Positions 45,102 through 54,966 of a DNA stretch of 64,000 nucleotides are shown here, piece after piece. This DNA is from Candidatus Obscuribacterales bacterium (GTDB lineage Bacteria > Cyanobacteriota > Vampirovibrionia > Obscuribacterales > Obscuribacteraceae). The position numbers were made by a program, and so were the translations under genes. Within the stretch, counting starts at the first letter, position 1; every line of letters begins with the position of its first letter. The notes under the pieces were generated by a model, which saw only the letters and a program-made list of their open reading frames with translations, did not search any database and had not been told where the DNA came from. Location: positions 372,001 to 436,000 of the forward strand of contig JAHBVO010000006.1 in assembly GCA_019637435.1 (NCBI GenBank), in the 5' to 3' direction.

Positions 45102-45557
45102 ATGGCTACCGCTGAAAAGAAAAAACAAATCAGCTACTGCCAGGCACCGGTTTCACCCAAAGTGAAGAAGGGCGGCAAGACTGTTGTGTCCCAGGCGTTG
45201 ATCAAGAAGGGTTCGACCAATCTGGTTCCTTCCATTCACGTCAGACGCGGCGACATGGTCAAGCTCATGTCCGGTTCCGAGTCAGTAGGCAAAGGCAAGA
45301 CCGGTAAGGTTCTGACCGTGCTCCGTTCGGAAGGCAAAATTATTGTTGAAGGCATCAACGTCGTCACCCGCGCCACCAAAGCGAAAAACGCGATGGGCAA
45401 TGGCGGACTGGTTACGAAAGAAGCGCCGATTTTCGCAAGTCGCGTAATGCTCTTCTGCACCTCGTGCAAAAACACCACCAGAATTGCGCACAAGGTATTG
45501 GAAGGCGGCAAAAAAGCTCGCGTTTGCAAGAAGTGTGGAGAGTCGTTAGACACGTAA
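45102..45557 (+). CDS. rplX: 50S ribosomal protein L24, N-terminally extended, Cys-containing
   Basis: 151 residues against ~105-115. About 40 extra basic residues precede the KOW-type domain ([20 protein letters not shown]). The C-terminal half has CTSCKNTTR and [11 protein letters not shown], a CxxC pair that can bind zinc, as in zinc-retaining L24. L24 starts 50S assembly. ATG 45102; an internal start that would remove the extension (near residue 50) has no ribosome-binding site. Confidence 0.96.
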   Translation: MATAEKKKQISYCQAPVSPKVKKGGKTVVSQALIKKGSTNLVPSIHVRRGDMVKLMSGSESVGKGKTGKVLTVLRSEGKIIVEGINVVTRATKAKNAMGNGGLVTKEAPIFASRVMLFCTSCKNTTRIAHKVLEGGKKARVCKKCGESLDT

Positions 45558-45612
45558 TACAAGGTCGGCCGGCAAAGACCGTCCCACCAGCTGATTACAA
45601 AAGGATTTAGAG

Positions 45613-46152
45613 ATGATCAACATAAAAGACCACTACGACGGCAACGTCAAAAAAGCACTGAAGAGTCAGTTCAACTATACGAACGACTTGCAGATTCCGC
45701 GCATCGAGAAAGTTGTTATCAATATGGGTGTGGGCGAAGCCACCTCGAACTCGAAAGCTATCGAAAGTGCCGTTAAAGAGATGGCGACCATCACCGGTCA
45801 AAAACCAATCGTCAACAGAGCGAGAAAATCGATTGCGGTTTTCAAAGTCAGACAAGGCATGCCCCTCGGCGTTTCAGTAACGCTGCGCGGCAAGAGAATG
45901 TATGACTTCCTCGCCAAACTCCTCCACATTGCCCTGCCCCGTATCAAAGACTTCCGCGGACTCTCGCCGAAATCCTTTGACGGACGTGGCAACTACTCGC
46001 TCGGTATCAAAGAGCAGCTTATATTCCCCGAAATTAGTTACGACAAAATCGACGCTACAAGAGGGATGGACATCGCCATGGTGACGACGGCGCGCACCGA
46101 CCAGGAAGCGCTTGCGTTGCTCAAAGAACTTGGCATGCCGTTCAGAAAGTAA
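45613..46152 (+). CDS. rplE: 50S ribosomal protein L5
   Basis: 179 residues, normal. Motifs are [52 protein letters not shown] and the C-terminal [11 protein letters not shown]. It binds 5S rRNA and bridges to the 30S head. Confidence 0.99.
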   Translation: MINIKDHYDGNVKKALKSQFNYTNDLQIPRIEKVVINMGVGEATSNSKAIESAVKEMATITGQKPIVNRARKSIAVFKVRQGMPLGVSVTLRGKRMYDFLAKLLHIALPRIKDFRGLSPKSFDGRGNYSLGIKEQLIFPEISYDKIDATRGMDIAMVTTARTDQEALALLKELGMPFRK

Positions 46153-46180
46153 TCTTTCAAAATTAGGAGAGGACACACAC

Positions 46181-46387
46181 GTGGCCAAAACATCGATGAT
46201 CGACAAAGAGCACAAGCGCCAGGTGCTTGTTGCTAAAGGCAAATACCCGAAGATTCGTTTGCACAATCGTTGCCGAATCTGCGGAAGACCGAGAGGTTAT
46301 TACCGCGACTTCGGATTGTGCAGATGCTGCCTGAGAAAGATGGCTCATCAAGGTTTGCTCCCAGGCGTCACAAAGTCTAGTTGGTAG
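46181..46387 (+). CDS. rpsN: 30S ribosomal protein S14, zinc-binding (type Z) form
   Basis: 68 residues from GTG 46181, preceded by [29 protein letters not shown] (C-x2-C...C-x2-C) is the zinc-binding form; the length is close to the 61-residue type Z class, not the ~100-residue type without zinc used in most cyanobacteria. Stop precedes the rpsH start by 14 bp. Confidence 0.96.
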   Translation: MAKTSMIDKEHKRQVLVAKGKYPKIRLHNRCRICGRPRGYYRDFGLCRCCLRKMAHQGLLPGVTKSSW

Positions 46388-46401
46388 GAGAGATAAATCA
46401 A

Positions 46402-46803
46402 ATGCCCGTAATAGACCCTATTGCCGACATGTTCACACGCATCAGAAACGCTGTTCGCGTGCAAGCACCTGTCGTTGAAATGCCAGCCTCCAAGCAGAAA
46501 GTGGCGATCGCCAAACTGCTCAGAGACGAAGGCTTCATCAGCTCTTTCGAAACGAAAGACCTGGGCACTCCTGTTCAGAAGATGCGTATTGTTTTGAAAT
46601 ACGGCCCGAAAGGCGAACAAGTAATTCAAGGCATCAAGCGCGTCAGCCGTCCTGGTCTGCGTATTTATCGCGCCTCCCAGAAAGCTCCTCGCGTGTATGG
46701 CGGTTTGGGAATCTCGATTCTCTCCACCAGCCGTGGTGTCATGACCGATCGCCAGGCTCGTAAGAGCAACATTGGCGGCGAAGTCGTCGGTCAAGTTTGG
46801 TAA
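46402..46803 (+). CDS. rpsH: 30S ribosomal protein S8
   Basis: 133 residues from ATG 46402 (GGAG upstream). Contains [33 protein letters not shown] and [21 protein letters not shown]8 nucleates the central domain of 16S rRNA and represses spc genes in E. coli; regulation here is not shown. Confidence 0.98.
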   Translation: MPVIDPIADMFTRIRNAVRVQAPVVEMPASKQKVAIAKLLRDEGFISSFETKDLGTPVQKMRIVLKYGPKGEQVIQGIKRVSRPGLRIYRASQKAPRVYGGLGISILSTSRGVMTDRQARKSNIGGEVVGQVW

Positions 46804-46887
46804 TCGGTTTCTGACTGAACGAACCAACCGAGCGGTTTAACTCGCTCACTGAGACTGAAATAAACATCAAAATAAAGGTAGAAAACC

Positions 46888-47430
46888 ATGTCTCGTATAG
46901 GCAAAGCTCCAATCAAAGTCCCGTCCGGCGTCACCGTCGAGATCAAGGGTTCTGACGTCAAAGTCAAAGGTCCTAAGGGCGAACGCTCGAGAACCTTCAG
47001 ACCCGAAATCGAGCTCAAACAAGAAGACGGCGTCGTATATGTACTTCGCAAGAATGATGACCGCATATCGCGTGGTCTTCATGGCTTGAGCCGTACACTC
47101 CTGGCCAACATGGTCAAAGGTTTGTCGGAAGGCTTCGTGAAGAGGCTCGAAGTTGTAGGAGTCGGCTACAGAGCGGCAGTGGAAGGCAAAACTCTGACCA
47201 TGCAGCTCGGCTATTCGCATCCTGTTGTTGTTGAAATTCCCAAAGATACGACTGTTGAAGTCGGCAAAAACAACGTCATCACGGTGACGGGTGTCGATAA
47301 ACAAGAGCTCGGCGATTTCTGCTCATTCGTCAGAAGCAAACGTCCGCCTGAAGTTTACAAAGGCAAAGGCGTCAAGTACGAAGGCGAAGTCATCCGGAAG
47401 AAAGCTGGTAAAGCTGCCGGCGGTAAGTAA
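46888..47430 (+). CDS. rplF: 50S ribosomal protein L6
   Basis: 180 residues, standard. MSRIGKAPIKVPSGV start, LLANMVKGLSEGFVKRLEVVGVGYRA and a C-terminal KRPPEVYKGKGVKYEGEVIRKK (two parts of the conserved signature). Located near the factor-binding site. Confidence 0.99.
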   Translation: MSRIGKAPIKVPSGVTVEIKGSDVKVKGPKGERSRTFRPEIELKQEDGVVYVLRKNDDRISRGLHGLSRTLLANMVKGLSEGFVKRLEVVGVGYRAAVEGKTLTMQLGYSHPVVVEIPKDTTVEVGKNNVITVTGVDKQELGDFCSFVRSKRPPEVYKGKGVKYEGEVIRKKAGKAAGGK

Positions 47431-47469
47431 GAGAGCGAGCTAGTTTTAACGCTTAAGGAAGTAAGAGAA

Positions 47470-47832
47470 ATGATTACGAAGCCCAACAGAAAAGAAATGA
47501 GACTGAAGAGACATCGGCGTATTCGCCGCTCTCTTTGGGGTCAATCCGAGCGCCCGAGACTTTGCGTTTACCGCTCCAACAAGCACATCTACGCTCAACT
47601 CGTAGATGATTCCAAGTCAGCGACCCTCGCATACGCGTCAACACTCGACGCCGAATTGAAGGTCGAAAAACCATGGAATAAAGATTCGGCGAAGAGCGTC
47701 GGAGAATTGCTCGCCAAGCGCGCCATGGAAAAAGGAATCAAGGCAGTCGTTTTCGATCGCGGCGGTTACATCTACCACGGACGTGTAGCTGCAGTTGCAG
47801 AAGGCGCTCGTGAAGCAGGTTTAGAGTTCTAA
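47470..47832 (+). CDS. rplR: 50S ribosomal protein L18
   Basis: 120 residues. [21 protein letters not shown] basic N-terminus, [17 protein letters not shown] and [26 protein letters not shown]. Binds 5S rRNA together with L5. Confidence 0.98.
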   Translation: MITKPNRKEMRLKRHRRIRRSLWGQSERPRLCVYRSNKHIYAQLVDDSKSATLAYASTLDAELKVEKPWNKDSAKSVGELLAKRAMEKGIKAVVFDRGGYIYHGRVAAVAEGAREAGLEF

Positions 47833-47871
47833 TTCGGATCTATATAAGGACAGAGGAAGAGGATTTTCCAA

Positions 47872-48477
47872 ATGGAAAAAGATCACAAAGGTCACGGAGC
47901 CCCAGAAGAGACTGCAGCAGACGGCGCTAAGCGTGGTCGCCGCACATCGAGTCGCGAAAAGAATCGTTCGCAAGACGAAACCAAACGCGACCGCGAACAA
48001 TCCGAATGGGAAGAAAAAATCATTCAAGTTCGCCGCGTGACCAAGGTCGTCAAAGGCGGTAAGAAACTGAGTTTCCGCGCCGTTGTCGCTGTCGGCAACA
48101 ACAAAGGTCAAGTCGGGATCGGCATCGGCAAAGCGTCCGAAGTCATCGTGGCTATCCAGAAAGGCGTAGCTGATGCGCGCAAATCGCTTATCAGCGTACC
48201 GCTCATCGGAGCGACTCTGCCTCACCAGATCGTCGGCAAACAAGGTTCGAGCCGCGTGCTTCTCAAGCCCGCTGCAAAAGGTACAGGCGTCATCGCCGGT
48301 GGTGCCTCACGCGCCATTCTTGAACTGGCAGGCGTCGGCGACGTTATGTCGAAATCGCTCGGTTCGCGTTCGCCGCTCAACGTAGCACGCGCCACCGTCA
48401 ATGGTTTGAACGAACTGAGAACATTCGATCAGTCGGCAAGACTGCGCGGAATCACAGTTCAACAAATGCTCAACTAA
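47872..48477 (+). CDS. rpsE: 30S ribosomal protein S5 with charged N-terminal extension
   Basis: 201 residues against ~165. The core begins [20 protein letters not shown] and has [17 protein letters not shown] and [20 protein letters not shown]. About 47 extra residues at the N-terminus are highly charged ([20 protein letters not shown]). S5 sits at the mRNA entry helicase site. ATG 47872. Confidence 0.98.
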   Translation: MEKDHKGHGAPEETAADGAKRGRRTSSREKNRSQDETKRDREQSEWEEKIIQVRRVTKVVKGGKKLSFRAVVAVGNNKGQVGIGIGKASEVIVAIQKGVADARKSLISVPLIGATLPHQIVGKQGSSRVLLKPAAKGTGVIAGGASRAILELAGVGDVMSKSLGSRSPLNVARATVNGLNELRTFDQSARLRGITVQQMLN

Positions 48478-48573
48478 TAGAGCGTTCGTTTCTAGAGTTC
48501 ATCGAACTCAAATTAGTGGAGTCGAGCCAAACGAGGCACGACGAACGGAACTAAAAAATTGGAGTTTAGTCCC

Positions 48574-48840
48574 ATGTTGAAGATCACCTTGACCGCCGGA
48601 AAGGTCGGCAAGCAAGAGAAACAGCTCAAAGTGCTTACCGCACTTGGTCTGAAAAAATTCGGCAGCGTTGTAATCCGCCAGGATTCACCGACGATCCGCG
48701 GAATGGTCGGCAAAGTCCATCATCTCGTTTGCGTCGAAGAAGTTGCCGAAGGCACCACCGGTAAGGTCACGCGTAAAGCGAAAGCCGCGTTGTGCACAAA
48801 GACAGAAAAAGAAACGACCAAGAAGAAAGCTGCCAAGTAA
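48574..48840 (+). CDS. rpmD: 50S ribosomal protein L30, C-terminally extended
   Basis: 88 residues from ATG 48574 (GGAG nine bases upstream). L30 core ~60 residues: LKITLTAGKVGKQEKQLKVL and SPTIRGMVGKVHHLVCVEEV. A Lys/Thr/Ala-rich tail of ~27 residues follows. Many bacteria, including most cyanobacteria, lack L30, so its presence is informative. Confidence 0.95.
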   Translation: MLKITLTAGKVGKQEKQLKVLTALGLKKFGSVVIRQDSPTIRGMVGKVHHLVCVEEVAEGTTGKVTRKAKAALCTKTEKETTKKKAAK

Positions 48841-48916
48841 GCGCTTCTTGTCGAATAACCCACAAGGAAAGTGAGCCGAGTCGAAAGGTTTTTCGGCGCA
48901 AGGCGAAGGAGAAGAG

Positions 48917-49465
48917 ATGAAACTCAATGAGCTGGCACCGCCGGAAGGCACACGCAGCAAAAAGAAAATCGTAGGTCGCGGTCGCGCGTCCGGTCACGGT
49001 AAGACATCGACACGCGGTCACAACGGACAAGGTCAGCGTTCCGGTGAAGCAACCCGTTTCGGTTTCGAGGGTGGTCAAACCCCCTTGTTCCGTCGTCTTC
49101 CGAAGATCCACAATTTCTATCGCATTGAAAAGCGCACATGGACTGCCATCAATGTCGGTGACTTGAACAAATTGAAAGCAGGCTCGGAAGTCACTCCTGA
49201 GTCGCTGGTCGAATTCGGAATTTTGCGCTCAGTGACTTCGTCTTTGCGCGTTCTCGGAAACGGCGAACTGAAAGTATCTTTGAAAGTGAAAGCGCACCAC
49301 TTCTCGCAAGGCGCGATCGACAAGATCACCCAGGCCGGTGGTAGCTATGACGTGATTCAGCCTGCACCGCGCCATCGCGGACGTCTTCCGCATGGTCTGG
49401 TGAACACGATCAAAAAAGAATCAAAACAAACCAAAGAATTGAAAAAAGAAAGCAAAGATAGTTAA
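48917..49465 (+). CDS. rplO: 50S ribosomal protein L15 with charged C-terminal tail
   Basis: 182 residues. MKLNELAPPEGTRSKKKIVGRG start, GRASGHGKTSTRGHNGQGQRSG and FEGGQTPLFRRLPK are the family signature. The last ~30 residues (KKESKQTKELKKESKDS) are an added Lys/Glu/Ser tail. Confidence 0.98.
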   Translation: MKLNELAPPEGTRSKKKIVGRGRASGHGKTSTRGHNGQGQRSGEATRFGFEGGQTPLFRRLPKIHNFYRIEKRTWTAINVGDLNKLKAGSEVTPESLVEFGILRSVTSSLRVLGNGELKVSLKVKAHHFSQGAIDKITQAGGSYDVIQPAPRHRGRLPHGLVNTIKKESKQTKELKKESKDS

Positions 49466-49486
49466 CTTTTGCTTTTATCAGGAGCT

Positions 49487-49535
49487 ATGCCCGCTGCCGT
49501 CTAATATGATGGTGCATTGTCGGGCATTTTTTCCT
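49487..49535 (+). terminator. Possible attenuator between rplO and secY
   Basis: Seven-base stem ATGCCCG/CGGGCAT around a 27-base loop, followed by TTTTTTCC. Placed inside the operon 22 bp after rplO, so partial termination is more likely than full. Confidence 0.45.
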
Positions 49536-49603
49536 TTTTGGGGATATTGTCGCGAAGCGATTTGACTAGGAAATCCGGTTTTGAATCCGGTCGGGAGGAA
49601 TAA

Positions 49604-51058
49604 GTGACGAATGCGCCAAAGAGAGGGACTCCGATTGGAGGACCGACCGATCTGTGGACGATGTTGCAGGCGGCCGGGCTCAAAGAGCGGATCTTCTTCA
49701 CTCTCGCTATGATCCTTCTATATCGCGCCGGCGTTCACATTCCATTGCCGGGCGTCGATTCGCATGCCTTCCTCAAGCACCCTGAGTATGCTCAAAGTTT
49801 GCTTGGCATGGTCGACTTGTTCACAGGCGGCGCCTTGAACAAACTCTCGATTTTCTCGCTCGGTATTGGACCTTACATCACAGCCTCAATTATTTTGCAG
49901 CTCATGACTGCGGTTATCCCGCAGCTTGAAGATCTGCAGAAGAACCAGGGCGAGCAGGGTCGGAAAAAACTTCAGCAATACACGCGTTGTTTCACCGTTG
50001 TGATTTCCATACTCCAGTCTGTCATGCTCGCCAATGTGCTCATGAAGATTCAGGCTCCGCCTGTCGTCATCACACCTGGCCCCTTGTTTGTCCTGACGTC
50101 GGCTATCATCATGACCGCGTCAGCGCTTTTCATCATGTGGATAGGCGAGGTTATAACCGAGCGTGGTGTCGGCAATGGTGCGTCTCTTCTCATCTTCCTG
50201 GGTATCGTCGCGCGTTTGCCCTCCATGTTCCACAATACATATGATGCTGTACAGACCGGGCAGACGCCTGTTTGGGGTGTGGCACTCCTGGTCGGAATTC
50301 TCTTGACGCTTGCCGCTTTGATTGTTTGTTTACAGCAGGGCGTGAGAAAAATCATGGTGCTGGGTGCGCGTCGAAACGTAGGCCGGCAGGTCTTTCAAGT
50401 TGCCGCGCCTGACGACTATCTTTATCTACCGATTAACCCATCCGGAGTTATGGCGATCATCTTCGCGTCGTCGCTCCTTATGTTCCCGACCACGGTGATG
50501 CAGTTTGTGAGCCAGGGTAAGGGCAAAGATCCGGGGCAGGCAATTTACGAGTTACTGATTTCGATTCCGGGATTAGGCAAGGGCATCGAGAGTTTTGCGC
50601 AGATTGATTGGGTTCAAAATGTCTGGGGCTTTATCTCGACCGAAGTAGGCAATATGTTCGTCTACTATCGATGGGAGCATTCGCTGGTCTATTTCGCCTT
50701 GATTCTCTTCTTCGCGTATTTCTATGCGTCGATTATTCTTCAGCCTCGCGATATGGCTGAAAACCTCAGGCGTCAGGGAAGAGCGATTCAGGGCGTTCGT
50801 CCGGGTCGACCGACTGCGGAGTTTCTGGAAGACACGCTCAGCAGGCTGGTATTCATCGGTGCATCGGCGATTGCGATTATCGCGATTCTGCCCATTCACA
50901 CGGAGCAATTCACACAAGTTACGACGCTGCAGGGTCTGGGAAGCACCTCGCTAATCATCCTTGTCGGTGTCGCTATCGACACACAAAAGCAGATTAAAAC
51001 ACACGCGCTCTCAGCCAAGTATCAAGCGCGCGGAATTTTCCGCAAGACTACGAGCTAG
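49604..51058 (+). CDS. secY: Protein translocase subunit SecY
   Basis: 484 residues from GTG 49604, with GGGAGGAA upstream; slightly longer than the usual ~435. Ten transmembrane helices. Signature segments are ALGIGPYITASIILQL-like (LGIGPYITASIILQLM) and a cytoplasmic loop with QQGVRKIMVLGARR and PRDMAENLRRQGRAIQGVRPG. It forms the Sec channel with SecE and SecG, which are not in this window. Confidence 0.98.
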   Translation: MTNAPKRGTPIGGPTDLWTMLQAAGLKERIFFTLAMILLYRAGVHIPLPGVDSHAFLKHPEYAQSLLGMVDLFTGGALNKLSIFSLGIGPYITASIILQLMTAVIPQLEDLQKNQGEQGRKKLQQYTRCFTVVISILQSVMLANVLMKIQAPPVVITPGPLFVLTSAIIMTASALFIMWIGEVITERGVGNGASLLIFLGIVARLPSMFHNTYDAVQTGQTPVWGVALLVGILLTLAALIVCLQQGVRKIMVLGARRNVGRQVFQVAAPDDYLYLPINPSGVMAIIFASSLLMFPTTVMQFVSQGKGKDPGQAIYELLISIPGLGKGIESFAQIDWVQNVWGFISTEVGNMFVYYRWEHSLVYFALILFFAYFYASIILQPRDMAENLRRQGRAIQGVRPGRPTAEFLEDTLSRLVFIGASAIAIIAILPIHTEQFTQVTTLQGLGSTSLIILVGVAIDTQKQIKTHALSAKYQARGIFRKTTS

Positions 51059-51126
51059 GCGCCATTAGGTTTCGCACTTTAGAACGTGATTGAAACGGAA
51101 GCACTTCAGTGAGGGAGTTGAAGACA

Positions 51127-51783
51127 ATGCAGATTTTGTTCTTGGGAGCGCCGGGCGCCGGCAAAGGCACGCAGTGCAAACGGCTCGCTGAAAAGCTGGC
51201 TCTGCCGCATTTGTCGTCAGGCGACATGCTGCGCGAGGCGGTCAGACAGGGCACCAAAGCTGGTGTCGAAGCAAAGTCCTTCATGGACAAGGGTATGCTC
51301 GTTCCTGATGATGTTTTGATCAAAATGTTCAAAGAATTTCTTTCGAAACCGGAGATGGACAAAGGTTTCATTCTCGATGGTTTCCCGCGCAACCTGGCGC
51401 AGGCCGAATCATTGTCGACTTTGCTCACTGAGTTGAGCAAAGCACTCACGGTCGTCATCAATCTTCAGACCTCCGACGATTTGCTGGTGGAGCGCATTAC
51501 CGGTCGTCGCGTTTGCCCCAACAAAGAATGCAATGCGGTTTATCACGTCAAATTCGCGCCGCCGGCAAAAGAAGGCGTATGTGACAAATGCCAGACGGAG
51601 TTGTCGCATCGCAGTGATGACAAGCCGGAAGTCGTCAAGCAGAGACTCGCGACATATGCGGAGCAGACCGAACCGCTCATCAAGTATTATGGAGATCAGG
51701 GTCTGGTGAAAACGGTCGATGGAGAAGGCGAGCCTGAGGCAGTCTTCGAAAGTCTGATCAAAGCACTGAAAGTTCCTGCTTAG
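51127..51783 (+). CDS. adk: Adenylate kinase
   Basis: 218 residues from ATG 51127, with GGGAG nine bases upstream. Converts ATP + AMP to 2 ADP. P-loop GAPGAGKGTQCKRLAEK, FILDGFPRNLAQAE (AMP-binding) and RITGRRV before the LID. The LID has a cysteine set CPNKEC...CDKC; the first pair is C-x4-C rather than the usual C-x2-C, so zinc binding needs checking. Typical secY-adk-map context. Confidence 0.98.
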   Translation: MQILFLGAPGAGKGTQCKRLAEKLALPHLSSGDMLREAVRQGTKAGVEAKSFMDKGMLVPDDVLIKMFKEFLSKPEMDKGFILDGFPRNLAQAESLSTLLTELSKALTVVINLQTSDDLLVERITGRRVCPNKECNAVYHVKFAPPAKEGVCDKCQTELSHRSDDKPEVVKQRLATYAEQTEPLIKYYGDQGLVKTVDGEGEPEAVFESLIKALKVPA

Positions 51784-51812
51784 ACATTTTTGCAAAGACG
51801 GAATCTGAGTAC

Positions 51813-52619
51813 ATGATTGTCACTAAAGAAGCTGATTTTGAGCTGATTCGCAAAGCCGGTAATTTAGCCGGGCGGGTGCTCGAGATGATATCCACCATGG
51901 CAGAACCGGGAATGAGCACCTGGGATCTGGATCAAATCGCCGAGAAGCGAATTCGCGAAGAAGGTGCCCTTCCGACGTTCAAAGGCTATCGTGATTTTCC
52001 CGGCACGGTATGCATTTCTGTCAACGAAGAAGTCGTACATGGTATTCCGCGCAAAGATCGAAAAATCAAAGCAGGCGATGTGCTGTCACTCGACCTGGGC
52101 GTGACGTTTCAGCGTACTGAGAACGGCAAGAAATTCGATCTGATTGCAGACACGGCGGTGACGGTTCCAGTCGGCAACTGTCCGGGCAGTTTAAACAAAC
52201 TGCTTGACGACACTCGTGAAGCACTGTATGCGGGCATTCGTAAATGTTTTGCCGGAGCCACGCTTAACGATATTGGCGGAGCAATCGAAGATATTGGCAA
52301 CGAAGGTCAATACGGAATCGTGCGTGAATACGGCGGTCACGGCATCGGCTACGTGCTTCACGAAGAACCGTTTATTTTCAACTACAGAACTCAATCTGGT
52401 AGCAAGACTAAGCTAGAACCTGGTATGGTAATAGCGATCGAACCCATGTTCAATCTTGGCGGAGAAAGAGTCCGCACCAAGAAGGACGGGTGGACAGTTG
52501 TAACGCAAGATTACAAGCCTTCTGCACATTTTGAACATTCAATTTTGATCACGGAAGGCGAGCCAGAGATACTTACTAAACGTCCGAATGAGGAGTTTGT
52601 GTGGCCAAGCAAGGCGTAA
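51813..52619 (+). CDS. map: Methionine aminopeptidase
   Basis: 268 residues, type I. Removes N-terminal Met from new proteins. Metal ligands sit in the [17 protein letters not shown], and AIEPMF segments (conserved Asp, His and Glu). The last 19 bases overlap the start of infA. Confidence 0.98.
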   Translation: MIVTKEADFELIRKAGNLAGRVLEMISTMAEPGMSTWDLDQIAEKRIREEGALPTFKGYRDFPGTVCISVNEEVVHGIPRKDRKIKAGDVLSLDLGVTFQRTENGKKFDLIADTAVTVPVGNCPGSLNKLLDDTREALYAGIRKCFAGATLNDIGGAIEDIGNEGQYGIVREYGGHGIGYVLHEEPFIFNYRTQSGSKTKLEPGMVIAIEPMFNLGGERVRTKKDGWTVVTQDYKPSAHFEHSILITEGEPEILTKRPNEEFVWPSKA

Positions 52620-52822
52620 TTGAATTCGAGGGCACAATCAAGGAATCCCTGCCCAATGCCATGTTTCGGGTCGAACTCGATAACGGACATAAGGTTCTTG
52701 CTCACATCTCGGGCAAGATTCGGAAGAACTTCATTAAGATTCTTCCGGGCGATCGCGTGCGTGTAGAGCTCACTCCATATGACTTAACGCGCGGACGCAT
52801 CACCTACAGAATCAGAGAGTAA
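52601..52822 (+). CDS. infA: Translation initiation factor IF-1
   Basis: 73 residues from GTG 52601, overlapping map by 19 bases, so it is translationally coupled. OB-fold with [19 protein letters not shown] and [19 protein letters not shown]. Binds the A site during initiation. Confidence 0.98.
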   Translation: MAKQGVIEFEGTIKESLPNAMFRVELDNGHKVLAHISGKIRKNFIKILPGDRVRVELTPYDLTRGRITYRIRE

Positions 52823-52948
52823 TGTACAATTAGATATTCCGCGCAGGCCTGCGTCGGTTTGCATTCGGTTGAAAGCAAGCTGCTGACGGCTTTTGCGTGC
52901 TGTACAGGTATCGGTTTTTTGGAGCGGCGTCCAGGCGCCTGAGTCAAA

Positions 52949-53062
52949 ATGAAAGTAAGAGCATCAGTCAAAAAAATGTGCGATAAGTGCAAGGTAATTC
53001 GCCGCAAAGGTCGCGTAGCGGTCATTTGCGAGAACCCGAAGCACAAACAACGTCAGGGATAG
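52949..53062 (+). CDS. rpmJ: 50S ribosomal protein L36
   Basis: 37 residues, ATG 52949: [20 protein letters not shown], followed by a Cys at 27 and His at 32. This is the zinc-binding form (C11, C14, C27, H32). Fits the usual infA-rpmJ-rpsM order. Confidence 0.97.
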   Translation: MKVRASVKKMCDKCKVIRRKGRVAVICENPKHKQRQG

Positions 53063-53146
53063 TTTGTTAGAGAACGCTAGAAGCGTTAAGCCTTGTCACG
53101 TTAAGTATTTCTCGAAAAGTGACGAGGTGAGTGAATTGGAGGATTC

Positions 53147-53533
53147 ATGGCCCGTATTGCCGGTGTAGATTTACCCAAAAACAAGCGCGTACACATTGCG
53201 CTGACCTATGTGCACGGTATTGGTCGCGCCTCTGGCGAAGCCATTTGCCAGAAGCTGGACATTCCGGTCTCGAAGCGTGTGCACGAGTTGACCGAGGAAG
53301 AAGCTTCCAAAATTCGTGAAGAAGTTGAGAAGTCCGGCAATTACCAGATCGAAGGCGATCTGCGCCGTGTTGAAGGTCTGAACGTCAAGCGTTTGATTGA
53401 AATCAATTGCTATCGCGGTCAGCGCCACAGAAGAGGTTTGCCGACCCGCGGTCAGCGCACCAAAACCAATGCCCGCACCAGACGCGGACGCAAGCGCGTC
53501 ACCGTCGCAGGCAAAAAGGTTGCAACTAAGTAA
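53147..53533 (+). CDS. rpsM: 30S ribosomal protein S13
   Basis: 128 residues, GGAGG before the [29 protein letters not shown] (two parts) and [21 protein letters not shown]. Located in the 30S head, contacting the P-site tRNA. Confidence 0.99.
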   Translation: MARIAGVDLPKNKRVHIALTYVHGIGRASGEAICQKLDIPVSKRVHELTEEEASKIREEVEKSGNYQIEGDLRRVEGLNVKRLIEINCYRGQRHRRGLPTRGQRTKTNARTRRGRKRVTVAGKKVATK

Positions 53534-53724
53534 GCGATGATTGCCGGATAGCCGGCATCGTCAAACCGGATCTGCTTCTTCTTTACGAAAAGCCCGAAAT
53601 CAGTAATATTCGAACGAAATTTCACTTATTTACTGAGTTTTCATCTTAAGATCCGAAAACAATACAAAACTGGTTCCCGTCCCGCTTAAGCGGGTTTCAC
53701 ACACAGGAAAAGAAGAGAACAACC
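53534..53724. other. 191-bp gap with hairpins between rpsM and rpsK
   Basis: Two inverted repeats: TGCCGG/CCGGCA at 53542-53557 and the palindrome CCCGCTTAAGCGGG at 53681-53694. The AT-rich centre could hold an internal promoter. No protein gene. Confidence 0.45.
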
Positions 53725-54120
53725 ATGGCAGCTAAAAGCCCTAAAGCCAGAGGCAAAAAGAAAGAGAAGCGGTACGTGTTGCAAGGTGTCGTACACATCA
53801 AGAGCACCTTCAACAACACCATTATTTCGTCTACCGATCCGCAAGGTCAGGTCATCGCCTGGGCATCAGCCGGAACCGTAGGCTTCAAAGGCGCCAAGAA
53901 AGGCACGCCGTTCGCAGCTCAACAAGCTGCAGACACGGTCGCTCGCCGTTCGATGGACCAGGGCATGCGTCAGGTTGAAGTCCTGGTCAAAGGTCCTGGA
54001 GCCGGACGTGAAACAGCCATCCGCGCATTGCAAGCGGCTGGACTGGAAATCACGTTGATCAAAGATGTTACCCCTATTCCACACAATGGATGCCGTCCGC
54101 CCAAACGCAGACGCGTCTAA
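53725..54120 (+). CDS. rpsK: 30S ribosomal protein S11
   Basis: 131 residues. [37 protein letters not shown] and the C-terminal [15 protein letters not shown] with the conserved Asn-Gly next to the mRNA. Confidence 0.99.
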   Translation: MAAKSPKARGKKKEKRYVLQGVVHIKSTFNNTIISSTDPQGQVIAWASAGTVGFKGAKKGTPFAAQQAADTVARRSMDQGMRQVEVLVKGPGAGRETAIRALQAAGLEITLIKDVTPIPHNGCRPPKRRRV

Positions 54121-54225
54121 TACATTCAAATCTTTGTCAGTCGCCGGTTTCATTGTGCTTGACCGGCAACTGCGTTTGATACCGCGGCAATTGGATATCA
54201 ACACAAAAGGTTAGGAGATCGTACG

Positions 54226-54852
54226 TTGGCTAGATACACAGATCCTGTTTGCAAACTCTGCCGTAACGAAGGCGCCAAGCTCTTCTTGAAAGGCAGCCGT
54301 TGCTACACGACCAAATGCGCAATCGAGCGCCGCCGTTATGGCCCGGGTCAACATGGCCAGGCGCGCAAAAAACACTCTGAATATGCATTGCAGTTGAGAG
54401 AGAAACAAAAAGTACGTCGCACCTATGGACTGCTCGAGAAGCAATTCGCTGCGTACTATAAAGTAGCTTCCGCCCAGAAAAAGGTTCCTACCGGTTTGAA
54501 GATTCTGCAACTCTGCGAAGCTCGACTGGACAACCTCGTGCACAAGAGCGGCATGGTGCCCTCGAGAGCGCAGGGCAGACAGCTCATCGCTCACGGTCAC
54601 TTCACCGTGGACGGCAAAAAGGTCTATTCTCCTTCGATTCAATTGAAACCGGGTCAAGTCGTTTCAGTTGCTGAAAACAGCAAAAAATTGATCAAAGGCA
54701 TCATCGAAGCCAATCCGGCGCCGCTCGCTCCGAACTGGATTTCGGCAGATCTCGATTCTTTGAAAACATCGATCATTCAAGCTCCTCCGCGCGAAGAGCT
54801 CGACGGAACGATCAAAGAAGCACTTATCGTTGAATACTATTCGAGAAGATAG
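54226..54852 (+). CDS. rpsD: 30S ribosomal protein S4
   Basis: 208 residues from TTG 54226 with TTAGGAG upstream. CKLCRNEG...CYTTKC gives the four-cysteine zinc-binding N-terminus; the S4 RNA-binding domain has RLDNLVHKSGMVPSRAQGRQ. In cyanobacteria rpsD is usually elsewhere, so its place between rpsK and rpoA is Firmicutes-like. Confidence 0.97.
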   Translation: MARYTDPVCKLCRNEGAKLFLKGSRCYTTKCAIERRRYGPGQHGQARKKHSEYALQLREKQKVRRTYGLLEKQFAAYYKVASAQKKVPTGLKILQLCEARLDNLVHKSGMVPSRAQGRQLIAHGHFTVDGKKVYSPSIQLKPGQVVSVAENSKKLIKGIIEANPAPLAPNWISADLDSLKTSIIQAPPREELDGTIKEALIVEYYSRR

Positions 54853-54966
54853 TGTTCGAATCATAGGGCGGCGATGAGCCGCCCATGAGCGTTTTAAACG
54901 AACGCAAACAGTTTCAATCCAAGCGTCATTAACGCACGTTAGACAGATAAACTGCAGGAATAAACC

